Below are positions 1-11,162 of a stretch of 64,000 nt of DNA, one piece after another. The notes under the pieces are model-generated. The model was not told where the DNA came from. It ran no database searches and was given only the letters and a program-made list of their open reading frames with translations. The DNA comes from Meconema thalassinum (lineage: Eukaryota; Arthropoda; Insecta; Orthoptera; Tettigoniidae), in NCBI GenBank assembly GCA_946902985.2, contig OX336389.2, positions 144,883,099 to 144,947,098 on the forward strand. The letters are read 5' to 3'. A program made the translations under genes and the position numbers. How positions within the stretch are numbered: position 1 is the stretch's first letter; every line of letters starts with the position of its first letter.

Positions 1-1424
1 ATTTTGTATGTCCATCGGTTAGGATCGAATCTCGCTACATGTCCACCCCATCTCCATTTGAGTTGGTCTGCTGATGTCATAGCGTCTTTCATGCCGGTTC
101 TCCTTCTTAAATCTTCGTACCGCATTCTATCTCTCAATGAGACATGAAGGATCGTCCTTTCCATTTTCCGTTGACATCTCTGGATCATTTGTCTTTGTTT
201 CGATGTTAATGCCCATGTTTGGCAACCATATAGTAACACCGGTATCAAGCATTTTTCCAGAACTTCAGCCTTTAAAGTGAGTTTTAGGGTCCTGTCAGCC
301 AGTATAAACTTTAGGGACCAAAGGCTCTTCCATGCTTGTCCTATTCTTCGTTTGACCTCCTTCTCTGAACGACTTGAAAATGACATGTTCTGACCGAGAT
401 ATACATATTCTTCAACATATTCCAGTGTTTCTCCGTTTACATTAATTGGGGCTTCTAACGCATTGGTCATCAGCTTCGTTTTCTTCGGGTTCATTGAAGG
501 CCCACTTCTTTACTTGTTTTGTCTAATTCGTTTATAATTTGTTCCAGCTCTTTCGCTGATTCAGCCACCGAAACAATGTCGTCTGCGAACCGTAAATGGG
601 TTAGTCTTGTCCCATCGATTCTGATGCCATATTTTACTTCCCAGTCTAGTTTTCTAAACTGATTTTCCAGCAAACAGGTCAATAATTTTGGTGAGAGGGG
701 GTCTCCCTGTTTTACTCCCCTTTCCATCATGATGCTACATCCTTCTCTTTCTGTCTTTATACTGGCTTGGTTACCGTCGTAGAGTTTGCCTAGGAGTCTA
801 ACGAATTTGTTTGGGATGCCTTGTTTTTCCAGTGCTTCTAAGACGCTTTCCTGATCTACGGAGTCAAATGCTTTGTTGTAATCCACAAATGCTATATACA
901 CCTCTAGATTAAATTCCTGAACTTTCTCCATGAGTTGATTTATTGTTTACAAGTGGTCTGATGTACTGAAACTCTTTCTGAATCCAGCTTGCTCTATCGG
1001 TTGCAGTTCGTCCAGGGCCTTTATTCATTCTATTGGTTAGGATCTTCATAAATAGCTTGTAGAGGTTTACAATTAGGTTGATCGGTCTGTAGTTGTTTAT
1101 GTCGTCCTTGGCTCCCTTTTTGTGTAGAAGTATGATAATGCTTTGTCTCCACTGCATTAGTATGTCTTCTGATGTGAGTATGGTATTAAATAATGTTGTG
1201 ATGACTGGGATTAGGTCTACTTCACTGGGTAGTATTGGAGGTGTTTCTTCCTCTAGGTTTTCTTCTGATGTATTCTGGTCCTGATGCAAGTTGGATCTTT
1301 GAGAGTTACTTGAGTATAGTGTTCTATAGAACTCTGTCGCTTGCGTCATTATCTCTTCTCTTGAGGCTTGTCTTTTTTCGTTCTTGTCTTTTACTCCCAG
1401 TATCCAATGTTTGCCTGGAGTCAA
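1..1424 (-). pseudogene. LINE ORF2 reverse transcriptase region, broken
   Basis: Minus-strand remnant of the reverse transcriptase that copies LINE RNA at the target site. Frame 1,424-909 carries the pre-palm segment, including LHKKGAKDDINNYRPINL, a typical RT fingers motif. A shift into frame 931-491 gives AFVDYNKAFDSVD, GVKQGDPLSPKL and the catalytic LRFADDIV block. Below 491 the frame shifts again into the carboxy-terminal region, which matches 36,268-36,900 of copy B. Compared with copy B, about 90 bases upstream of the DLIPVITT segment (near 1,217) are missing, while the palm motif lost from copy B is present. Not functional because of the shifts. Confidence 0.88.
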
Positions 1425-1715
1425 TTCTTTTTTAATCTTCTTTATTTATTTTGCGGTATCCATGATTTCTTTGACCTCTTTAGTGTTGTGTTCTCTGATG
1501 TCTCTTCGGATTTGCCTTTTTGTTTGTTTATTGACTTCCGCATATTCCAGCTATTTGTGTTCGTTTTCTAAGGCTTGTGATTTTAAACGTTCTCTTTCTT
1601 CGATCAAACATTTGGTGCTATCCTTTAGTTTTATTCTATTTTCCATACTGTTTCCAGGTGTTGACGATTGTTTGGCTGCGCGGGATATGCAATTTACGAG
1701 CTCTGTGTAGTGTTG

Positions 1716-2660
1716 TTAGACATTTTGCTCCGTTTGTTTGTTGAAGTCTCGTAGGTTTTGTTGTAGTGCTTTTACATACTCCGCCCTGTCTATGCATCCT
1801 GGATGTGTAGTTTTGTTGTTGAAGTAGTGCCCACTTTTCTTCTTTACTCTCTCTTTCAATCGTACCATTCTGTGATCTGTGTCAAACTTCAGACCATTTA
1901 TCACTTTTTTTTCACCTCTGTTAGTCTATTGGTTAGGATGAAGTCTATTTCATTTTTGATTTTCCCATTCGGAGATTTCCGTGACCATTTGCTTTCTGGA
2001 TTTTTCTTGTAAAATGTGTTCACAATTTTAAGTCTTTATCCCAGTGCAAACTGTATTAGCCTTTCTCCTCTTTCGTTCCTTGTTCCGTATCCATGAGGGC
2101 CCATAGGTTCTTCTTCTACGTATTCCTTTCTTCCTACCTTGCTGTTGAAGAATCCAATTATGAATGTTGTGTGTGCTTCGTACTCGGCTAATGTGTCTTC
2201 GAGGAGCATATAGAAGTCTTCAAATTCTTCTTCCGTACTTGCTTCTGTGGGAGCATAGACTTGAATTACTATGAATGTGTTGTCATTTAATTTTAGGGAT
2301 AATACTATGATTCTTTCTGAGATTCCCTTTATTTCTTTTATATTGTGTTTTAAATGTGTTTGTATCAAAAAACCTCCCTTTTAGTCATTTTGTTTCCCCT
2401 ATGAAGCTAAAGACATCCCCATTTGTTTTCTCTATTATGTCTTCGCCGTATTGCCTCACTTCACTGAGGCCTAATATATCGTACCTTACGTTTACGTTTG
2501 CGTTTTCGAGTTCTATTTCTTTATCTTGGGTTCTTAAGGTTCTAACGTTTAGTGTACCTAGTATGAGTTCTTCTTCCTTGTGTGAAGGTTGTTTCATCGT
2601 TGTGTTTGATTGATTTCTTCTTCCCCGTTCTTTAATGTTAAGTCTTTCCAGTGCACCCAC
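1716..2660 (-). pseudogene. LINE ORF2 apurinic-type endonuclease region, broken
   Basis: Minus-strand remnant of the amino-terminal endonuclease that nicks target DNA. Frame 2,660-2,385 shows GTLNVRTLRT and LGLSEVRQ, the first two conserved blocks (catalytic Asn and Glu). Frame 2,368-2,036 shows VIQVYAPTEAS and IIGFFNSKVG. Frame 1,904-1,716 shows DTDHRMVRLK, the Asp-His block. The usual GDFN block reads GFFN here and also in copy B, so a catalytic Asp appears to be lost in the common ancestor of both. Frameshifts separate the three pieces. Confidence 0.85.
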
Positions 2661-2760
2661 TTGTCACTTAGCAAGATTTTCTGGTATCCAACACTTACAT
2701 TGTTATTACCCTTTTCCCTTTCTTCCCTGGCTTTCTGTCTGAGTGATGCTTGGATTCTTT

Positions 2761-3412
2761 TTATTTTATTGTTAGGTCATCATCTATGAATATGTCTTGT
2801 CCTCTCAGTTTGTGTTTGTTTCGGATTATTTTTAGTTTGACTGCAAAATTTGTGAATCTGACTTTCACTATACCTCTATTGTTTCTGTCTTTACCGACGT
2901 AGGTTGATATTTCTGCCGTCACTTCTTTTTCTATCGTGTCCAATATCTTCTTGATTTTGTTCTTTAGTTCGTCTTTGTTACTTTCATCATTAGTGAATTC
3001 TTTACTTTTTACCACTATGTTGTTCCTCCTTTCTCTTTTCGCCTGTTTTTTTTGTTATTCTAAGTCACATATTCTTTGGATAATGTTTCTATATTTTCTT
3101 GAATTGTGTTGTCTGTATTAGTGATTTTTTGTTCTAATGAATCATTTGTTCTTTCGCAGTATTCATTTCTTTTTTAAATTTCCTTTCTCATGGACTAAAT
3201 TTTCTCTCTTGTTTCTTGTTTAAACTCTTCAGTTTGCTTTTCATATATTTAAGTTCTGATATAATTTCAGAAAACATACCTTTAATGTCGTCTCTTTGGG
3301 GTTTTACATTGTCTGTGTTTTCTTCTTCTCCCGAGCTTTCTGAGGTTGATATTTTGTTTTTTCTCTGTTTTTGCTTTATGTTTTTAGTTGAGGGCTGTGT
3401 TTTGGGTGTCAT
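2761..3412 (-). pseudogene. LINE ORF1 remnant
   Basis: Two minus-strand frames precede the endonuclease. The 74-residue frame at 3,412-3,188 is Lys/Ser/Glu-rich, with an acidic STSESSGEEENTD stretch and a likely coiled coil (MFSEIISELKYMKSKLKSLN). The 84-residue frame at 3,015-2,761 ends with VRFTNFAVKLKIIRNKHKL and a GQDIFIDDDLT motif, which resembles the carboxy-terminal nucleic-acid-binding part of LINE ORF1 proteins that end shortly before ORF2. The two frames are separated by about 170 bases containing stops. In copy B the amino-terminal piece is deleted. Confidence 0.65.
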
Positions 3413-3483
3413 GTTATTATATTTGCTAGTTACGTACTGTGATATATTTTAATCCTCTTTTTGGCGCGTGTAGTGTATTAATC

Positions 3484-3665
3484 TGTATTATAGTGTTTTG
3501 CAATGTCCTGTAGCCTATTGCCCAGGCTAATTTCGAAATTATTTGCCTTATTTTTGGAAGCTTTTAACAGGAACTAATCGATGCTTTTCAGGATTGTTCT
3601 CCTAAACTCTCTCATTACCTTGACATTGACTTTTTGAAAAAAGACTAACTGTCTTCCGGAAAGTT
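3484..3665. other. Spacer between the two LINE copies
   Basis: About 180 bases matching 40,058-40,232 of copy B. This is the flank into which the minus-strand LINE inserted; in copy B it sits just right of the 14-bp target duplication. No gene or repeat recognised. Confidence 0.5.
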
Positions 3666-3671
3666 CATGGT

Positions 3672-4415
3672 TCTTCATGTCTCACTGAGAGATAGAATAC
3701 GGAACGAAGATATAAGAAGGAGAACCGGCATGAAAGGCGCTATGACATTAGCAGACCAGCTTAAATGGAAATGGGTTGGACATGTAGCGAGATTAGATCC
3801 CAACCGATGGACGTACAAAATCACGATGTGGGACCCAAGAACGGGAAGACGAAAAGTTGGGATTCAAAGAATCAGATGGGCAGACATGTTCGTAAAATGG
3901 GGAGTAAAACAATGGACAAAACAGCAAAGATGAGGCAGGAGTGGAAAGAAATAGGGAAATTCACATGCAGTGACCAATAAAACAATGCATCAATTAGAAA
4001 GACACCGTTCGGTGCACATGCAGCAAAAACGGTGCATATGTCCGGTGTAAATTAAAGGCTTCTCACAGAGCAGTGACCTCAAGAAGCACAGCCTTGTACA
4101 TACTGGAGTGAAGGAATACACTTGTAGCACTTGTGGGAAGTCATTTGCACGGCAAACAGAGCTCATCGAACGGTATCACCGGAATCAATGAACGAATGTG
4201 TTTCTATATAACAGATTGTTGAAGCGAATGTTATACCAGTGCAATATAATTTACTTAATTTTTAATCAGCTACACATCTATATAGTAGGCCCAATCAGAA
4301 AGAATGACCCCGAATGCTCCTCAGGACTTGCTCACCTGATGAGTTAAAACTGAGCAATTCCCTGCAAATTTCAGGAGGCCATAGCCCTTATGCGATTTGC
4401 AAGGCTATTTTTTTT
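3672..4415 (+). mobile_element. 5'-truncated LINE, 3' end with zinc-finger tail, copy A
   Basis: Plus-strand fragment of the same LINE family as the minus-strand copy, truncated to the last ~90 codons of ORF2 plus the 3' region. The open frame 3,667-3,933 carries RDRIRNEDIRRRTGMK and KWVGHVARLDPNRWTYK, matching the carboxy terminus seen at 36,268-36,560. ORF2 is followed by C2H2 zinc-finger sequence and a 3' UTR ending near CAAGGCTATTTTTTTTT. The same tail follows the minus-strand LINE (36,250-35,367), which shows the zinc-finger segment belongs to this LINE family. Severe 5' truncation is typical of LINE insertions. Confidence 0.85.
3975..4192 (+). pseudogene. C2H2 zinc-finger remnant in LINE 3' tail, copy A
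   Basis: Immediately after the ORF2 stop, plus strand. Translation gives a first finger with SVHMQQKR and [11 protein letters not shown] spacing, then a V-H-T-G-V linker and a second finger of the form [19 protein letters not shown]. The finger spacing Cys-X2-Cys-X12-His-X3/4-His is recognisable. A TAA interrupts the first finger near its second Cys position, so it is not coding as one protein. Copy B has a longer open version at 40,543-40,764. Confidence 0.75.
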
Positions 4416-4859
4416 TAAATGCATAATTTTAACAGCACTTTCATGAACACTTCCATGTGGCAAAATTAAACTGAAGTAAAATTTGGAAACGTCATGCTAG
4501 TATATTAACACATAGGCTATAAGAAGGAATTACATCTAAACACTAAGCTTTATATGTTGAAAGGTTCCGGGAAGATAGGGAAATTGTAGTCTACCTAGAA
4601 CAACATTTTAGTGACAAATTTCAAGCAGGATTTTTACTGTTGTATGAACTTGCCAGTACCAGAGCATTCCTCTTCTTCCCTTTGACGCACTAGCATCCAT
4701 TTTGCTGCTCTTCCACGCCCCTTATCCCCATGCTCCTAGCGCAGCCCATTTATTATATTTTTTAAGCTTTTATCGTCTAATAAAAAGAGTTGTTCCGTGA
4801 AGAACTAAATAGCCTATTGTCATATAGGCCAATCCGACTTACGCAAATTGCCTCAATTT
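4416..4859. other. Unassigned AT-rich sequence
   Basis: No gene or clear repeat seen other than its duplicate near 41,000-41,450 in copy B. Confidence 0.5.
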
Positions 4860-5935
4860 TCAGTTTTAATTGCTGTAATAGATTCGTAGATATTGGGAAC
4901 TGTGAAAATATTTCATATGGTAACTATGTTGGATTATTATATATACAGTAGACCTTCGAGTTATGTAGGCTACATGAAGATTATTGTGTAGGTGTTTTAT
5001 TCCAACTTCAATCTCATGATTAGGACACAAGAAGTAGCCTAAAAACGAGATTTTAATTCTTTTCTCAGCCACCATCTTGTGGTTATGAAAATAATTTAAA
5101 TGAATTAGATGCCATTGGATTAAAATTTATATAAGCATATACCGTATTAATTTTCACTGCGATCGGATAGTTAAATCACCAGAAACGTCCATTTGAATAT
5201 TTGAAATTCGTTTCACCGCCATGTTGGATTTGTGCTCACCAGGTTATTGAACGTCCCATAGGTGAACTTATGGTTACAGCCCCTATACACAAGCCAAATT
5301 TCAGTTTGATTCCTGCCATAGATTAATATTTATTGAGAGCCGTCTAAATATTTCGGTTAGTCGCCATGTCGGAATTTAATAACTTATATGCAGGCCATGG
5401 AGTTATGTACTATTGGATGAGGATTATTGGGTACGTTCATTTTTCAAACGTTGATTTCGACCGCCTGATTAGAACGCACGAATTAAGAATTTAATTTTGT
5501 AATTTCGCACAACCGCCATCTTGAGTTACGTATACAATTGAACTAAATTAGATGTCAGTGCATTGCAATTTTTATAGTAATTTCCTGTACCAAGTTTCAC
5601 TGCGTTCGGATGGTTACATCGCGAGAATAGTCTATTAAAATGTTTCAATTCGCTTGGCCACGATGTTCGTTTTGTACTTAACAGGGCTTTGAAAGACATA
5701 TCGGTGAACGTCCTGTAGTGCCCTTTACCACTGAACGAAATTTCTGGGTGCTATGAGTAATAGTTTCGGAGATATAGGATGCCGGTGAAATATTTCGAAC
5801 AACTGCCATGTTGGATTGGTGAGACGTAATAAATTTTGCAGGGCACGGTCTGGGTCGGATGCAATAGTAATTTCACCTTGCCGAATTTCATTGAAATCGC
5901 TACAGCCGTTTGGACGTTATTAGGGAGGGACATAC
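4860..5935 (+). repeat. Degenerate tandem repeat, ~435-bp period
   Basis: Three diverged units start near 4,860, 5,300 and 5,735, the last one partial. Each has a 'ctgccatagattaatagatattgagaac'-like opening (shared pieces only), a CCGCCATGTTGGA or CCGCCATCTTGAG element, a TTCACTGCGATCGGATGGTTA block and a GGTGAACGTCC end. The end (CATTGAAATCGCTACAGCCG) resembles the 3' terminal pieces of some insect non-LTR elements, but I cannot prove that origin. The same array is at about 41,450-42,500. Confidence 0.65.
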
Positions 5936-5985
5936 ACACGGACGCACACACATAACCTACACACACACGCACGCAGGCAAAAGGT
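5930..5985 (+). repeat. CA-rich microsatellite-like tract
   Basis: Interrupted runs of ACAC with GGACG and GCACG interruptions directly follow the degenerate tandem repeat. The counterpart is at about 42,520-42,565. Confidence 0.7.
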
Positions 5986-5989
5986 ATTC

Positions 5990-6400
5990 TCATAAACCTA
6001 TTTTTTTCATAAATGAAAATAGGCTCATAAAACTATTCTTTGGTGGGTTTACTAATAGGACGCATGATTGTGGGAAAGTATTAGGAAAAATAATCAGTAG
6101 ATTAATATGGCACTAAGACAACATTTTGATTTTTTAATGAGTCGGGGCATTCCAGAAGTGAAGCAAGTGAAATATCCTAAACGACAAACCCTTTAGTTAG
6201 GCTATTTGTATACAATGTTGAACCGTTTGGAGTCAGCACGCTAATTTTGTAGCTTATCCAATATCTTCATTAGCCTACTTCAAACAGCACTCTGATTAGT
6301 TTATTGGTTTGTATCACAGAACGACGGAGGAGACGCAAACAATTAGATCATTTTAATGGCTCGGAACTCCTTGGTCAACTATACCGTGTAGGCCTACTAG
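5990..6400. other. Unassigned sequence
   Basis: Unique-looking AT-rich sequence duplicated in copy B at 42,570-42,980. No gene seen. Confidence 0.45.
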
Positions 6401-6409
6401 GTGGTTGTT

Positions 6410-6930
6410 GAATTTTTCTGATAACCTGTGTTTCTGAGTTGACTGTAGTATTGTGTAGGCTAGGTATGGGGTAGGTGTCCCTGGGCTTGGAACAAGGTAG
6501 CACACCACCATTTGCCTGGGGAAAAGGCCACTAGCCGCTGCCGGTGTCAGGATTCGATATTTCAATATGCAGACTTGCAGCTCTTCCGTTCTGTCACGTG
6601 TGGGATTTTTAAAACTACCATGTGAGAGACTAAGTGACAAAGAGGTGCTTACCCGACCCGAGAGGAGGGCTCGCCCCATATGTCCAATTTCGCGTGTTTG
6701 ATCCAGGCCAATTTCGGTGGATTTTTTAGATGCTCAATATGTCGTATGAATATTAAATAGGCTACAGTATGCAGTTACTTGGATGTTTTGCAAATTTAAA
6801 TCTTGGCCTATTTTCCGTATCTGTGAGAGCCAATTTGATAACCGTCAATAGTGGAGCCAAGTTATGTACGGTTTTAACTGTCCGGATAAGTGACTAGTCT
6901 GCGTACAACAAAGAACTCAAATGGACAAAC
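6410..6930 (+). repeat. Dispersed repeat, copy A
   Basis: A ~500-bp sequence with landmarks CTGTGTTTCTGAGTTGACTG, GTAGCACACCACCATTTGCC and GTGTGGGATTTTTAAAACTA. It recurs at 42,998-43,510 (copy B of the large duplication) and, more diverged, at 34,530-34,960 in the sequence between copies. The three copies have the same orientation, so it is a separate repeat family. Family not recognised. Confidence 0.7.
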
Positions 6931-7870
6931 AAATAAACAAACAAACAATCTCTGACGAATTTCAAATGCGAAGTGGGGCCTTGCCCTTTTCAGAGACCCC
7001 CTTCAGTATCCTGTAAAAATAGGATAGTGTAATGCACTGGTAAATAAGGAAGAAATGAAATGAGAACTACTGCATGGGTCCAAGCTCTTTGAATTTATGG
7101 GGTGTTGTGACATGGGAGGGGGGAGGAGAAGGGCCTGTCAACAGCCCGCCGTGTTATCCGGAATTCCTGACTATTCCAATACTCCTAACATAGGGCCGTT
7201 GCCTAAACAACTGTGGTGTTACGAATGAGTGAGTGGGTCACTGACCCATGTATTTGGTTCTGTTACTACGCACGGACCGGGTACCCTCATCACTCATCAC
7301 CATCACTCCTCATCGTCCGCGATCCACATTCCTCTCAGATTCACGGAGCTGGGACTCAAGCAGTAACTACCTAATTTATACATATATTTCAATAAAATCT
7401 CCTCTGAAAATCTTAAAGTTTTGAATGAATCCGCTTTCACTTCGGTGCCGGGGTTCTTGAGTTACACGTTTATAAAGCATGAGATGAGATAACCAGTGAC
7501 AGTGGCTACGCGGCATCTCCAATCGTCATGCTTGAGATCTGTCATTGTTCTTCATTCGTAACACAGATTTTAGTCATTTCCCATCATTAGTTCCTTAACA
7601 CGCTGAGTCTCAGCATAGCCAGGGATCAATGGAGGAACACCCTACTAGGGGCGACATGGCTGGTCTACAAGGTATTTGAGAAGGAGTAAATAAATGCAAT
7701 TGAGGGTTATTTCATGCAAAAATGTAGGCTATCTCCCTCAATATCTTTACACTGTAGGCCTATGAACCCTCATTTCCGCCACTCATATAGATAATTTACT
7801 ACTGTACCATTATAGAAATACTCTGTTGCTGCTGGTATTCCATAAATACATCAGATTAATTATATTTCCT
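6930..7870. other. Unassigned sequence upstream of the THAP remnant
   Basis: Contains short runs (CAAACAAACAAT near 6,930) and no convincing gene. It matches about 43,510-44,460 in copy B. Confidence 0.45.
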
Positions 7871-7872
7871 TC

Positions 7873-8520
7873 CTAAAGTGTCTGCAACTTTCTCTTCCCA
7901 TAACCAAGTTTGCTGACATCAACAGCATCATTTCTTGCCTGTGAATTGTTTGGCAATACATTGGTAATAACTATAAGTATTTTTTTTTCACTTAATAGAA
8001 CTAATATCCACTCCACAAAGCACACTTCATTTGGGAAACCAGGATGACCAAACCAAATTGTTTTAGACACAACTACTAACGCCCTGTTTTGTTCTTGACA
8101 CATTAAAAACATGTCTTCATTAGCATCATTGGAGATCAATGCACTTAGGACACAGCTAGCAGTGTCAGCAATGTGGTACTCTAGGTCGGATGGAACAGTG
8201 AGACCAACAGGCCTGGTTTCAGGAAAAGACAAGCATGACGGCAAAAATCTGGAATAATTGTAGGCAGGGCACCTGATGCCAATTTCAATCTATTCCATTC
8301 TACAGATCAGTCCTTATATTTCTCTGCTATAATAATATCACTTTCATGAAAATGATTTGTGCAAACTACAGACCATTTCGAAGGTGTACAGTCCTTCCGA
8401 GGAATTTTCTAATCCAGGCCTGGCGTAGATTTTCGTCACTTGGGAACCTAAACACTGGTGTGTAGTTTTCCGTACTTGGATAATTTGCGTTACAGTTAGG
8501 GACACAACATTTACCTGGCA
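7873..8520 (-). pseudogene. THAP-domain gene remnant, copy A
   Basis: Minus strand. The 5' part (8,520-8,250) encodes a THAP-type zinc-binding DNA-binding domain: GKCCVPNCNANYP near 8,510 gives the first Cys pair, followed by VFRFPSDENL, with CKPSKWSVVC and a CxxH pair downstream. A one-base shorter T run near 8,405 shifts the frame relative to copy B. A second shift near 8,240, shared with copy B, separates the domain from a 123-residue downstream frame (8,244-7,873) starting LPSCLSFPETRPVG, which has no recognisable domain. THAP domains occur in P-element-like transposases and in many animal nuclear proteins; which source applies here is unknown. No start codon is visible, and a TTTCAG sits just upstream, so this may be an internal exon. 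Confidence 0.72.
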
Positions 8521-8880
8521 GTGTTACGGTGCTGAAACTTTCCTAGAAAATCAAAGTTTAAAACATGAAGTACATGTCATACCGTATTTAAAAATACCGG
8601 TACCATATTTGCTAGATATAAAGCACACTCGTAAGTGTGTTCTCGATTAGGGATTACAGTTAAAAAACTCAAATTGAAAGGTAGTATAAACGCTACTATA
8701 AAGCGTAAGAGACAAAATACATAAGGAAATATCCCTGTGAGATTAACAAGAACACCTGCCATACTGAACGTTCCCTTCGTGTTCCCGCTTGACAAGGATA
8801 GCCCTATGACTGATGAACATGTTTCCAAGTCTCAGCATTCCGACCTGTCTAGAGTCGACCGTGTGACGTCACATGTTGTT
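8520..8880. other. Unassigned sequence 5' of the THAP remnant
   Basis: No open frame of note. It is duplicated at 45,105-45,460. A first exon for the THAP gene could lie here, but I cannot identify one. Confidence 0.4.
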
Positions 8881-9300
8881 GTTGTTGTTTTTGTTGTTGT
8901 TACAAGATGGCGGCCAAGATAGTGGCCAAAATGGCGGGCCAAGAGGGTGTGACGTCACAACGAGGTGTGATCGGAAATTTCCAAAATGTTAACCCATGGC
9001 CTACTTTCCTGGTGACGTCACAACGATGTGTGATCAAAAATTTCCAAAATGTTGCTCCATAGCCTACTTTCCTGGTGACGTCACAACGTGGTGTGATCAA
9101 AAAGTTCCAAAAATGTCGTCCCATAGCCTACTTTCTTGGTGACATCACAGCGAGGGGTAATCAAAAATTTCAAAATGTTGATTCATAGCTTACTTTCATG
9201 TTGACGTCACAACGAGGTGTGAGAAAACGTTCCAAAATGTTGACTCATAGCCTACTTTCCTGTTCACATCACATACTAACCCGCCATACATTCAGGGTCA
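8880..9300 (+). repeat. CRE-palindrome satellite P, left arm, short (~63-bp) monomers
   Basis: About five monomers with the pattern CATAGCCTACTTTCCTGGTG, ACGTCACAACGAGGTGTGAT, then CAAAAATTCCAAAATGTTGA. Most monomers centre on the palindrome GTGACGTCAC. The array is led by an ACAAGATGGCGGCCAAGAT tract. It is inverted relative to the P array at 33,600-34,000. Confidence 0.88.
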
Positions 9301-9420
9301 AAGTCGATATCTCCCGAACGCAAGGTCGGATTTTGACGAATGAGGTGTCGTTGAACTCGAGCCGACACTCTCTTTCCAATCAATAACCTATTCCCCCCCC
9401 CTTAAATAAGACCTACCCCT
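9300..9420 (+). repeat. Partial long (~152-bp) P monomer
   Basis: Contains the extra ~90-bp segment (CCGCCATACATTCAGG, CGGATTTTGACGAATGAGGT) found only in the long form of the P satellite, followed by a C-rich run and CCTACCCCTACTAGGGG. Its inverted equivalent is at about 63,080-63,230. Confidence 0.75.
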
Positions 9421-9589
9421 ACTAGGGGGTGAAATTGTAATTTTTCGAAAATCTGGGAGTTTGATTGCTAATAGGGAATTAAACATTGTTACACATAAAG
9501 CGCATGTATACAGCCGATTACCGCTATGATTTAACAATTTTGTTTTTGTTTTAACGCATGCGCTCTTGTTTTTGTAAGAGGGTGGGTGA

Positions 9590-9940
9590 TGAATCGCAGA
9601 GGCTTATGCAGCATCCATGCATGCCAGTGTCATTCATTGCAATTTGTTGAATCATGGATCCCAGAGGCTTATGCGATTACCACGCTTGCCAATGCATTCA
9701 TCGCTATTTGATAAATCATGGATTGTTCTGTAATGATTGAAAAAACAATTGCATGAATGATTGCCGAGCCACAGGGCATGGCATCGACCAAGATAATAGC
9801 CATGCTTGCAAATACATTAGTCGATATTTTAATGAACCATGAATCGCAGAGGCTTTTGCCATGGGTTGTAGCAGGCAATCGAACTCGAGATACTTTAAGC
9901 CAAAGCCCAGCGCGCTAACGAGTTAGCTATGGGATGAGAA
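9590..9940 (+). repeat. Q repeats with tRNA-like end
   Basis: Several ~65-120 bp units sharing ATGAATCGCAGAGGCTTATGC and CAATGCATTCATCGCTATTT. The right end, read on the minus strand, is tRNA-like: TAGCTAACTCGTTAGCGCGC resembles an A box and GAGTTCGATTGCC a B box. The same sequence occurs at 25,590-25,860, 46,140-46,510 and 55,500-55,770, and inverted near 32,340-32,960. Confidence 0.7.
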
Positions 9941-10470
9941 ACTGAGTCGGCTGCTAAAGCCTGTCGCACTTTCCTGGGGGAATAATTAAATTAATAAGCG
10001 ATGAAATGAAATGAAAGTGGAAAGTTTTGCTCTACTGAGCGATCAGGGAATGGAATGAATGAACCTCCCCATTTAGCGATGATGGTATGAAACCATGTTG
10101 GCTGCTAAAACCTGTTGCACTCCCTTGGAGCAATGATTAAATTAATAACAAATTAAATGAAATAATAGTGTAAAGTGTTGGTTGACCAACTTGGTTAGGG
10201 AAGGGAATGAATGAATGAAGTCCTCATTTAGCAGCGAGGATATGAAACGGTGTTGACTGCTAAAGCCTGTCGCACTTTCCTGGCACAATGATTAAATGAA
10301 AGTCAGCTGAAATGAAATGATAGTGTAAAGTATTGCTTGATTGATCGGGTCAGGGAATGGAATGAGTAAAGTCTCCATTAAACAGTGAGGATATGAAACG
10401 GTGCCGGCTACTAAAGCCTGTCGCACTCCCCTAGGAAAATGATTAAAAGAATGACAAATTAAATAAAATA
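9940..10470 (+). repeat. Q tandem repeat, ~150-bp period
   Basis: Four units near 9,950, 10,100, 10,258 and 10,408 each contain GCTAAAGCCTGTCGCACT, a CAATGATTAAAT block and a GGGAATGGAATGA block. Inverted copies lie at 31,545-31,910. The counterpart in copy B is 46,515-47,030. Confidence 0.8.
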
Positions 10471-10529
10471 TTGTGGAGAGTGTTGCTAGAATGAAATAGT
10501 AACAGGGAAAACCGGAGTAGCTAAAGATT

Positions 10530-11130
10530 GGAAGAGAACAAGAGTTAACCAAGTGTGGTCGAGGGAAAAGAAGACGGAGAGGAGCCCGGCACAAGTAAGT
10601 GGAAGCATTGCTGAACACAGCTGGAGCCCTGTGGTCGCTAACCCACATTCCAATAGATGTAAGTCCCTGGGGAGAAACTTGAAACACTACTGCTTGCTGG
10701 CAGGCATCGAGTGTAACCTTGGGATAATGAAAACTGCAACTCTTGCATGATGCCAGTGTTATATTACACATTCTCTAAACACGCTGCCTGTCAGATAACA
10801 TGCAAGAAGATAGTATGTATCTCTGTATGAATTATTGAATTTTAAAAGGAAATCGACTGTGGATCTATTGAAAAGGAATCGTCTTGGTATTTGCCTGGTG
10901 GTGAAAATGGAAAATCACGAAAATCCATTTTCAGAATGACTCAGGTGGGATTCACACTCACACTTTCTCAATGTCAGCGAGGCATGAGGTATCATGTTAG
11001 CACTCTCGATCACTGCAGCTGGTAATGTTGATTTTACCCTCTCTAAGATTAGCTTTTCCATGAACTAAGCATGGAATCCTGCCTCTACCGCCATTAAAGT
11101 AGGGAGAGATGACCTGAGATTTTTACTGTT
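10530..11130 (+). repeat. Inverted T fragment and SINE-like piece
   Basis: 10,553-10,640 is the reverse complement of the T segment at 30,250-30,340 (CAAGTAAGTGGAAGCATTGC). From 10,870 there is SINE-like sequence with GATTAGCTTTTCCATGAACT and CTACCGCCATTAAAGTAGGG, similar in direct orientation to 23,540-23,610. Confidence 0.6.
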
Positions 11131-11162
11131 TTAAGAGAAAATAATCCACTCTCAAGTTACCT

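Larger units (their letters stand above)
1..3466 (-). mobile_element. APE-type LINE (non-LTR retrotransposon), copy A, 3' end cut by window edge
   Basis: A minus-strand LINE with remnants, in 5' to 3' order, of ORF1 (about 3,412-2,761), an apurinic-type endonuclease (about 2,660-1,716) and a reverse transcriptase (about 1,424-1). It matches copy B at 36,428-39,490. It keeps an ORF1 amino-terminal part that copy B lost, but lacks about 550 bases of the 5' region that copy B keeps. Multiple frameshifts and stops make it inactive. The carboxy-terminal style (GHVAR motif, RW-rich region) and short-repeat 3' tail of its sibling suggest an RTE-like or related clade, but I cannot assign the clade with certainty. 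Confidence 0.85.

Noticed and set aside
1235..1710. Plus-strand membrane-protein-like frames (also 36,263-36,574, 37,499-37,973)
   Set aside because: Leu/Phe/Ser-rich translations are the antisense of the LINE ORFs.
8900..9124. Repeated-peptide frame with GATFWKFLITPRCDVTRKVG-like units
   Set aside because: It is the P satellite read on the other strand; the peptide repeat follows the DNA monomer.
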